DNA of 64,000 nucleotides, from NCBI RefSeq assembly GCF_034424525.1, contig NZ_CP139979.1, positions 5,045,501 to 5,109,500 on the forward strand, written 5' to 3'. The notes under the pieces were generated by a model. The model was not told where the DNA came from, did not search any database, and was given only the letters and a program-made list of their open reading frames with translations. The translations under genes and the position numbers were made by a program. Shown piece by piece: positions 55,109 through 61,796 of the stretch (position 1 is its first letter; every line of letters begins with the position of its first letter). The stretch is from Sphingobium yanoikuyae. Its GTDB lineage: Bacteria > Pseudomonadota > Alphaproteobacteria > Sphingomonadales > Sphingomonadaceae.

Positions 55109-56340
55109 GCCGCGTCCGCAGCGGCGCGCACCATCGTGCGCAGGTCCAGCATGGCCTGTGCGCCGGCTCTGGCGGCTTCGGCCGGCGTCAGGCCGAAACA
55201 GGTCTTGCGATGGCCCGATATGACGCCGGAAAAGAGCGCGGCCTCCAGCGGCGCGACATCCCGGCCCAGGATCGCGCGGAGCAGACCGCCACTGGTACGG
55301 CCGCGCCGATAGCGCAACTGGGGTGCGAAATCGCGCAGGTCGCCGTCGCGCGCGGCGGCCAGCATCAGTTCGTCGATCGCCGGCAGTATGCGGTCGTTGC
55401 GGGGCGGCGGATTAGAATAGCGCGCGAGCAACTGCTCGTCGGTCAATGTCACTGCCTCCGGCACGGTGCCGCCGCCCGATTCCACCGCCTTGCGATAGAT
55501 CATCTCGAACGCCGCGCGGACCAGCTCGGCGCTGGACCGGAAATTATAGGAAACGACGCCCAGCGTCAGGCCCGCCCGCGCGGCGACGGCGCGATGGGTC
55601 AGGGCCGCCATGCCCTCCTGCGCCAGCACATCGGCCGCCGCCTCGGCAATCTGTTCCATCGTGCCGCTGCTGATCGTCTGTTCGGGCAGGGCAAGGTCGG
55701 CCTGTTCGCGGGCGAACTGACGCCAATGGCCGGCACGCACCGGACGCCCGCACAGCCAGTCGTTCCAGCCCGCGCACATGTCGTCCAGCGCGGCGCGGTC
55801 GACCGGTCGGCGCCAGCGCATCAAATGCAGCGTCGCTTCGCCATCGAACAGATAGGCGGTATGGGCGCCATGCCCCCCATGTCCGCAGCGGGTGCAGACC
55901 TCTTCCCAGAAACTGCGCCACATCGCTGCCCAGCGTTCGCAGACCGGCACATAGCGATCCTCACGCGCGGCGATCAGCTGGCATTCGCGCCAGGCGAAAG
56001 CCAGCCGGCGTTCCTCCTCGCACCATTGGTCGATCAGCGCGGCGAGCAAGGGCGCGAAGGCGTCACGCGACATGGGCACGCCCCCCTCCAGCTCCGCCAG
56101 CCGCGCCGCGCACCAGCGTTCCGACTCGCGTTGGGCCTGCTCATGTGCGGAAAGAAACAACTGTTCCAGTGATCCGAAGTGATGATAGATTCCGGATACG
56201 GGGGTCTGGGCCAGGCGGCTGATCGCGCGGGCCGATGTGCCGCTCGCGCCATCACGTTCCCATATGTCGAGAACGGCTTCAATAAGCCGCTCCATCGCAC
56301 CGATTTCCGAGGTTTTTTCCGAATTTTCAGCCGTCGCCAT
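55090..56340 (-). CDS. Tandem (double) TetR-family transcriptional regulator
   Basis: A 416-residue protein, twice the usual TetR length, carrying two DNA-binding domains. The first (about 15-62) has GTSARAISRLAQTPVSGIYH. The second (about 227-274) has ALTHRAVAARAGLTLGVVSY followed by NFRSSAELV. Each is followed by its own ligand-type helical domain. ATG 56340 gives a proper TetR start; upstream in-frame starts run into the divergent TonB receptor region. It is the likely regulator of the divergent receptor gene and perhaps the island. Confidence 0.88.
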   Translation of the reverse strand: MATAENSEKTSEIGAMERLIEAVLDIWERDGASGTSARAISRLAQTPVSGIYHHFGSLEQLFLSAHEQAQRESERWCAARLAELEGGVPMSRDAFAPLLAALIDQWCEEERRLAFAWRECQLIAAREDRYVPVCERWAAMWRSFWEEVCTRCGHGGHGAHTAYLFDGEATLHLMRWRRPVDRAALDDMCAGWNDWLCGRPVRAGHWRQFAREQADLALPEQTISSGTMEQIAEAAADVLAQEGMAALTHRAVAARAGLTLGVVSYNFRSSAELVRAAFEMIYRKAVESGGGTVPEAVTLTDEQLLARYSNPPPRNDRILPAIDELMLAAARDGDLRDFAPQLRYRRGRTSGGLLRAILGRDVAPLEAALFSGVISGHRKTCFGLTPAEAARAGAQAMLDLRTMVRAAADAAQSESA

Positions 56341-56521
56341 AGCGTCCTTTATGCCATATCCCGCCGAACTGGCAAAGGCTGCGTCGGGGCGATATCCGTG
56401 TCTCGCCGCTGTCATATTGCCGCTGTTCCTGTCATCAAACTGAGATGCATATGTAACTGCGACTGCATACAGACGTTCTAACTGCCCCTCCGAATTCAAC
56501 ATCATTCGGGGGATACGCATC
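56341..56521. promoter_or_regulatory. Divergent control region between tandem TetR and TonB receptor
   Basis: A 181-bp, relatively AT-rich gap. TGCATA occurs twice in direct orientation near 56444 and 56464, a possible half-site repeat for a regulator with two DNA-binding domains. GGGGGA precedes the receptor ATG. No sigma-70 hexamers can be assigned with confidence. Confidence 0.4.
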
Positions 56522-58786
56522 ATGAAATGTTCGTCTGTCCTGCGCCGTCGCGCACTCATTCTGGCCAGCACCATGCTGATGGGGGCGGGCTTCGTGGCTC
56601 AGGCCCATGCGGAGGACGCGCCGCTTGACGAAGGAGATGCCGGCCTTGGCTCGATTGTCGTCACCGCACAGAAGACCGAGACCAATCTGCAGAAGACGCC
56701 GATCGCCATTTCGGTGCTGGGCAGCGACGACCTCAAGGCGCGCAGCGTGGTGAGCCTGAAGGATCTGGGCGACGGCGCGGTGCCCTCGCTGCGCATCGCC
56801 CCCTTCGCCTCGCGCAATTCCGCGCTGACCGTCGGCATTCGCGGCATCGTGCCGTTCGACGCCAACCAGCCCAGCCGCGACGCGGGCGTCGGCATCTATA
56901 TTGACGGCGTCTATCTCGGCCGGTCGCAGGGGCTGGGCACGGCTTTGTTCGACATCGAACGGATCGAGGTGCTGAAGGGGCCGCAGGGCACGTTGTTCGG
57001 CCGCAACTCGACCGGCGGCGCGCTCAGCATCGTCAGCAGGAAGCCGAGCGGCGAGTTTCACCTGAGCCAGACCATGGGCGTCATGAATTATGACGGCTAC
57101 AAGGTCGAAACCCATCTCGACCTGCCCAGCTTCGCCAATGTCAGCGTCAAGCTGGACGCGCTCGTCACCAAGCGCGGCGGCACCACCGACAATCCGATGG
57201 CGGGCGAGGAGGATTATAACCAGCTCGACCAGCGCGGCATGCACGGCGCGATCCTGTGGGAACCGAGCAGCCGCTTCTCCGCCCAATATGATTTCGACAC
57301 CTCCTATGACGCCAGCACGCCCTATTATTTCCAGATGCTGGGCAAGTCGGATCGTCTTCCGGTCGCGGACATGGTCGAGGTTCAGCCCGATCGGGCCAGG
57401 ACCGCGGATATCGGCGTGCCGATCCAGAAGAGCATCGGCAAGACCCATGGCCATGCGCTGCATATGGACTGGCAGGTCGCCGATGGCATCAACCTGCGCT
57501 CCATCACCTCCTATCGTGAGCTGAGCCAGAGCCAATATGACAATGGCGGCGCGCATCAGGGCGCCTTTGCGCCCTATGCCAAGTTCGCGCGTTACAGTCT
57601 GGCGGGCCTCGACCAGAACCAGTTCAGTCAGGAAGTGCAGTTGGTCGGTTCGACCTCGCGCATCGATTTCGTCGCCGGCGCCTATTATTATCATGAAAAG
57701 GGCGAGGATTGGGCCTGGGCGCCCTATACCATGCAGTGGGGGGCAACTGCGGCTGACGCGCCGACCCGCCTGCCGACGCTGGAAGCCGGCCAGGTCACGC
57801 CCTATCCCGACCGTGCCAGCGACGCCAAGGCAGACAGCTTCGCCCTCTATGGCCAGGCGACCTGGACCCCGGCGATCCTGGACGATGCACTGCACCTGAC
57901 CGGCGGCGCGCGCTATACCCGTGACAAGAAGAGCGGCGACCTGTTCAAGGTCAATGGCGTCGACAAGGATTTCCGCTTCGACATTTCCAGCAGCCGGATC
58001 GACCCGACCCTCACTCTGGCGTTCGACGCGACCGACAATATCCATCTTTATGGCAAATGGGGGACCGCCTATCGCGCCGGCGGCGCCAACTCCCGCTCCG
58101 TCACCTATCGCGCCTATAAACCCGAGGAGGTCGAAACCTCCGAAATCGGCTTCAAGGGCGAATTTCTCGACCGTCATGTCCGGCTGAACCTGGCGGCCTA
58201 CAAGACGATCTACAAGAATCAGCAGATCGACTTCAACGCGGTGCTGTCCGAAGTGCCGGGCGGCCCGACCCGCACCACGATCGAGACCGTCAATGTCGAT
58301 GGCCATGGCACGATCAAGGGCTTCGAGGCAGATCTGGTGGTGATGCCGGTCGAGGGGCTGACGCTGACGGCGGCCTATGCCTATACCAAGGGCGATCTGG
58401 CACAGGCGGCCAATCCCTTTGCCGGCAATGCGCTGCAAACCGTGTTCGTGGTCTACACGCCCAAGAACGCCTTCAGCGGCGCGATCGACTATAGCCTGCC
58501 GCTCGACTGGGCGACGCTGCGCGCCCATGTCGATGCCAATGGCGGCGATGGCTATCATTCCCAGTCCAGCGACGCGGCGCTGACCGACTCTTCCTTCCTG
58601 GTGAATGCCCGCCTGTCGCTCGCCGACATCACGCTCAAGGGCGACGCCAAGCTCCAGATTTCGGCCTGGTCGCGCAACCTGTTCAACGAACAGCACACCT
58701 TCTTCCAGACCGGCTCCTCGTCGCTGCAAATGGGCATTTTCAACGAACCGCGCACCTATGGCCTGGAAGCCACGGTCCGCTTCTAA
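56522..58786 (+). CDS. TonB-dependent outer membrane receptor (1)
   Basis: A 754-residue outer-membrane transporter. The signal peptide ends near AQAHAED. The plug domain shows GSIVVTAQKTETNLQKTPIA, RIEVLKGPQGTLFGRNSTGG and ALSIVSRKP. The barrel ends in EATVRF with the terminal phenylalanine needed for membrane insertion. It resembles the sphingomonad receptors found next to aromatic or terpenoid catabolic genes. It probably imports the island's substrate with TonB-ExbBD energy. Divergent from the tandem TetR gene. Confidence 0.93.
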   Translation: MKCSSVLRRRALILASTMLMGAGFVAQAHAEDAPLDEGDAGLGSIVVTAQKTETNLQKTPIAISVLGSDDLKARSVVSLKDLGDGAVPSLRIAPFASRNSALTVGIRGIVPFDANQPSRDAGVGIYIDGVYLGRSQGLGTALFDIERIEVLKGPQGTLFGRNSTGGALSIVSRKPSGEFHLSQTMGVMNYDGYKVETHLDLPSFANVSVKLDALVTKRGGTTDNPMAGEEDYNQLDQRGMHGAILWEPSSRFSAQYDFDTSYDASTPYYFQMLGKSDRLPVADMVEVQPDRARTADIGVPIQKSIGKTHGHALHMDWQVADGINLRSITSYRELSQSQYDNGGAHQGAFAPYAKFARYSLAGLDQNQFSQEVQLVGSTSRIDFVAGAYYYHEKGEDWAWAPYTMQWGATAADAPTRLPTLEAGQVTPYPDRASDAKADSFALYGQATWTPAILDDALHLTGGARYTRDKKSGDLFKVNGVDKDFRFDISSSRIDPTLTLAFDATDNIHLYGKWGTAYRAGGANSRSVTYRAYKPEEVETSEIGFKGEFLDRHVRLNLAAYKTIYKNQQIDFNAVLSEVPGGPTRTTIETVNVDGHGTIKGFEADLVVMPVEGLTLTAAYAYTKGDLAQAANPFAGNALQTVFVVYTPKNAFSGAIDYSLPLDWATLRAHVDANGGDGYHSQSSDAALTDSSFLVNARLSLADITLKGDAKLQISAWSRNLFNEQHTFFQTGSSSLQMGIFNEPRTYGLEATVRF

Positions 58787-58809
58787 AATAGAGGGAGAGA
58801 GGAAAGATT

Positions 58810-59901
58810 ATGCGCAAGATGATGATCCGCGCCGCGCTGGTGGCGCTGCCCCTGACGATGTCAGTCGCAGCCTTCGCCGGCACCATCGCCGATCCGGTGG
58901 TGGAACGGGTGGCGTCCGACAAGCTGGCGATCCGCTGGAGCGATGCCGATCCGGTCGATCTGTTGCAGGCCGATCGCCCCGATGCCCCCATTGCCAATGC
59001 TACGCTGGTGGCGGCCGGGGACAAGGACGGCGTGCGGGAGGTACAGGTGGCGCCGGGCACCCGCCCCTATTTCCTGCTGCGCGACAGCAAGAGCGGCGCG
59101 GTGACGCGCGTGGCCGAGCGTGTGCTGGTGATGGAGCAATCCTCCAATTTCCGGGATCTGGGCGGCTATCCGGCGGCTGGCGGCAAGCATGTCCGCTGGG
59201 GCCGGATCTACCGCTCGGGTGGGCAGGCGATGCTGACCCCGGCCGACGTGGCGCAGGTGAAGGCGCTGGGCGTCGCCAATCTGGTCGACCTGCGCTCCGA
59301 CGAGGAACGGCTGTTCGCGCCGACCAAGCTGGACGGCATTGCCTATAATGCTGTCGGCTATTCGATGGCCGCAATGATGCAGGGCATGAAGTTCGACCCC
59401 AAGAATATGGACATGGCCAAGCAGGCCGAAGCCTATGCCGGCACTTATCGCGGCATGGCGACCCAGTTGAAGCCGCAGTTGCGTATCGTCTTTGCCCGCC
59501 TGCTGTCGAAGGACGGGCCGCTGCTGTACAATTGCTCGGCCGGGCAGGACCGCACCGGCTTTGTCAGCGCGATGATCCTGTCGGCGCTCGGCGTGCCGCG
59601 CGATGTCATCTATCGCGACTATGTGCTCTCGACGCCGTCGCGCCGCCCGCAATATGAAGTGCCGCCGATGAGCGATGCCGTCGCGCAGAGCAGCCCGATC
59701 GCCGGCATGTTCGCACAGATGCAGAAGGGCGGAGCGATGGCCAAGGCCAATCCGCTGGTGCTGCCGGACGGCACGCCCTTCCTGACCTATGCCTTCGCCG
59801 AAATCGACCAGAAATGGGGTTCGGTCGATGCCTATCTGGCCCAGGAAATCGGCCTGACGCCGGTGGACATTGCCGCGCTGCGCACCGCCTATCTGGAATA
59901 G
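58810..59901 (+). CDS. Secreted Y_phosphatase3-type tyrosine phosphatase
   Basis: A 363-residue exported phosphatase. The signal peptide ends at VAAFAG. Residues 28-105 form a small beta domain. The catalytic part has NFRDLGGYPAAGGKHVRWGR with IYRSG, and the P-loop YNCSAGQDRTG, with C242 as nucleophile and R248. The usual histidine before the cysteine is N241. Related to IphP-like phosphatases acting on phosphotyrosine, phosphoinositides or other phosphomonoesters. It lies 23 bp after the TonB receptor gene and may be cotranscribed with it. Confidence 0.86.
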   Translation: MRKMMIRAALVALPLTMSVAAFAGTIADPVVERVASDKLAIRWSDADPVDLLQADRPDAPIANATLVAAGDKDGVREVQVAPGTRPYFLLRDSKSGAVTRVAERVLVMEQSSNFRDLGGYPAAGGKHVRWGRIYRSGGQAMLTPADVAQVKALGVANLVDLRSDEERLFAPTKLDGIAYNAVGYSMAAMMQGMKFDPKNMDMAKQAEAYAGTYRGMATQLKPQLRIVFARLLSKDGPLLYNCSAGQDRTGFVSAMILSALGVPRDVIYRDYVLSTPSRRPQYEVPPMSDAVAQSSPIAGMFAQMQKGGAMAKANPLVLPDGTPFLTYAFAEIDQKWGSVDAYLAQEIGLTPVDIAALRTAYLE

Positions 59902-59928
59902 GCACCGCTTATTCCGGATCGGCATGAA

Positions 59929-59961
59929 GGGCGCGGCGGGATTCATTATCCCGTCGCGCCC
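59929..59961 (+). terminator. Strong hairpin after the phosphatase gene
   Basis: GGGCGCGGCGGGAT (59929-59942) and ATCCCGTCGCGCCC (59948-59961) form a 14-bp stem with one G-U pair and loop TCATT. No T-tract follows, so it is either a non-canonical terminator or an RNA-stabilising hairpin. Confidence 0.45.
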
Positions 59962-60021
59962 GCAAGGCGCTAGGAGGCTGGAAAAGGGTGCGCTATCCTT
60001 GTCCCGCTTTCTGGAGGCCAT

Positions 60022-61434
60022 ATGATTTTCCGTTCGATCGACCCGGCCAGCGACACGCTCCTGTGGGAAGGGGAGGCGGCCGATGCCGCGACCTGCGCGG
60101 CGGCAGTGGTGCGCGCCCGCGCTGCCTTTCCGGCCTGGGCTGCGTTGCCGCAATCCGAACGCGAGGATCATGTGCGCCGATACAAGGCGATGCTGTCGGA
60201 CCGCAGCGACGCCTTTGCCAGCGCGATCGCGCGCGAGACCGGCAAGCCGCTATGGGAGGCGAAGACCGAAATCGCCTCGATGATCGGCAAGGTCGACATC
60301 TCGATCGCGGCGCAGGCCGAACGCGCCGGATCGCGCGAGCAGGCGACCCCGTTCGGCCGGGCGGTGCTGCGCCACAAGCCGCATGGCGTGATGGCGGTGC
60401 TCGGCCCCTATAATTTCCCCGGCCATCTGCCCAACGGCCATATCGTGCCGGCGCTGCTGGCGGGCGATGTGGTTATCTTCAAGCCGTCGGAACTGACCCC
60501 GCTGGTGGGCGAATTGATGGCGCAGGCGTTTCGCGACGCGGGCCTGCCCGATGGCGTCTTCACCCTGTTGCAGGGTGGGCGGGACACCGGCGCGGCATTG
60601 ATCGCCCAGGATATCGACGGCCTGCTGTTCACCGGATCGGCGGGCGCGGGCGCGCATTTCACTCGCGTCATGGCGGATCGGCCGGGCGTGATCCTGGCGC
60701 TGGAACTGGGCGGCAATAATCCGCTGGTCGCCTGGGACGGCGATGCGCAGGCGGTCGCCTCGATCATCGTCCAGTCGGCCTTCATCACCGCAGGCCAGCG
60801 CTGTTCCTGCGCGCGCCGGTTGATCCTGCCGCAGGGCGCGGCGGGCGACGCGATCCTCGACGCGACCGTGGCGCTGGCCCGGCGGCTGACGATCGGCGCC
60901 TGGGACAGCCAGCCCGAACCCTATATGGGCGCGCTGATTTCCGCTGAGGCGGCGGCTCATGCCAGGGCGCGCCATACTGCGCTGCTGACGCTGGGCGGAA
61001 CTGAATTGTTGCCGCTGGAACAGCCGGCGGACCTCGGCGCGGCTTTCCTGACGCCGGGCATGATCGACATGACCGGGGTGAATGCGCCCGACGAGGAGAT
61101 TTTCGCGCCACTGCTGCAGGTGATCCGCGTCGCCGATTTCGACGCGGCGATCGCGGCCGCCAATGCGACCCGCTATGGGCTGGCGGCGGGCCTCGTCTCT
61201 GCCGACGATGCCTTGTGGGACCGGTTCCTGCTGGAAAGCCGCGCGGGCGTGGTCAACCGCAACCGGCCGACCACCGGCGCCAGCGGGGCGATGCCGTTCG
61301 GCGGTCTGGGGGCATCGGGCAACCACCGCCCCAGCGCCTATTATGCCGCCGATTACTGCGCCTATCCGGTCGCCAGTTTCGAGGCGGCGCAGGTGCTGGA
61401 TCTGACCGCGGATATCAAGGGCTTGGCGGGCTAG
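60022..61434 (+). CDS. astD: N-succinylglutamate 5-semialdehyde dehydrogenase
   Basis: A 470-residue aldehyde dehydrogenase of the AstD type, which oxidises succinylglutamate semialdehyde to succinylglutamate in the arginine succinyltransferase pathway. The general base is E228 in LALELGGNNP and the catalytic cysteine C261 in ITAGQRCSCARR, a segment typical of AstD. LGPYNFPGHLPNGHIVPALL also fits. The other ast genes are not in the window, so it may act on another semialdehyde. It is separated from the phosphatase by 120 bp and a strong hairpin. Confidence 0.86.
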   Translation: MIFRSIDPASDTLLWEGEAADAATCAAAVVRARAAFPAWAALPQSEREDHVRRYKAMLSDRSDAFASAIARETGKPLWEAKTEIASMIGKVDISIAAQAERAGSREQATPFGRAVLRHKPHGVMAVLGPYNFPGHLPNGHIVPALLAGDVVIFKPSELTPLVGELMAQAFRDAGLPDGVFTLLQGGRDTGAALIAQDIDGLLFTGSAGAGAHFTRVMADRPGVILALELGGNNPLVAWDGDAQAVASIIVQSAFITAGQRCSCARRLILPQGAAGDAILDATVALARRLTIGAWDSQPEPYMGALISAEAAAHARARHTALLTLGGTELLPLEQPADLGAAFLTPGMIDMTGVNAPDEEIFAPLLQVIRVADFDAAIAAANATRYGLAAGLVSADDALWDRFLLESRAGVVNRNRPTTGASGAMPFGGLGASGNHRPSAYYAADYCAYPVASFEAAQVLDLTADIKGLAG

Positions 61435-61796
61435 TCCGCACCGCAAGATTGACGGCGAAGGTGACAGGTCTTCGCCATTATCATGCCTGGCTTCCCGCTG
61501 CTCCGGCGGCGGGGGCATGTTGCGCTGCCGGCGCGAATCCCGCTGTCGCCACAGCCGTCCTCCATCAAGCCATTGCCTTGACAAGGTTCCATATCGTGGA
61601 ACCCTGTTTCGTTATCATGTCATTCATCGATGATATGGCTCGTTTCGTCGCAAAGGCGGCGCCATCCTCGCGTGTCCATATATAGATATGAATACCCAAT
61701 ATATGGGATATCAAAGGGTTGTCGCGGCGGGGTCTGGTCGCGATCGACCTCAAACCCGTGCCCAAACGGGGGGGCACGCATAGGGAGGATGTTTAA
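61435..61796 (+). promoter_or_regulatory. 362-bp regulatory gap before the second TonB receptor
   Basis: No gene of credible size lies here. From left to right it holds: a GC-rich segment (about 61455-61560) able to form several stems, such as GGCGAAG/CTTCGCC; TTGACA at 61578-61583, a possible -35 box; the palindrome at 61585-61603; a hairpin CGTGCCC/GGGCACG (61757-61778); and the ribosome site GGGAGGA (61783-61789). A long leader for the receptor mRNA is likely. Confidence 0.6.
61585..61603. promoter_or_regulatory. 19-bp palindromic operator candidate
   Basis: GGTTCCATATCGTGGAACC: 7-bp perfect arms GGTTCCA/TGGAACC with a 5-nt centre, starting one base after a TTGACA box, so a bound protein would block RNA polymerase. 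Length and symmetry suit a dimeric repressor such as IclR or LacI type; the regulator is not known. Confidence 0.6.

Noticed and set aside
56435..58729. 764-codon minus-strand frame
   Set aside because: Antisense to the TonB receptor, which has a signal peptide, plug motifs and a terminal phenylalanine.
61455..61560. Annotation as a functional cobalamin riboswitch
   Set aside because: Too short, missing several core elements, and in the better orientation it has no downstream gene. Kept only as a finding to be tested.
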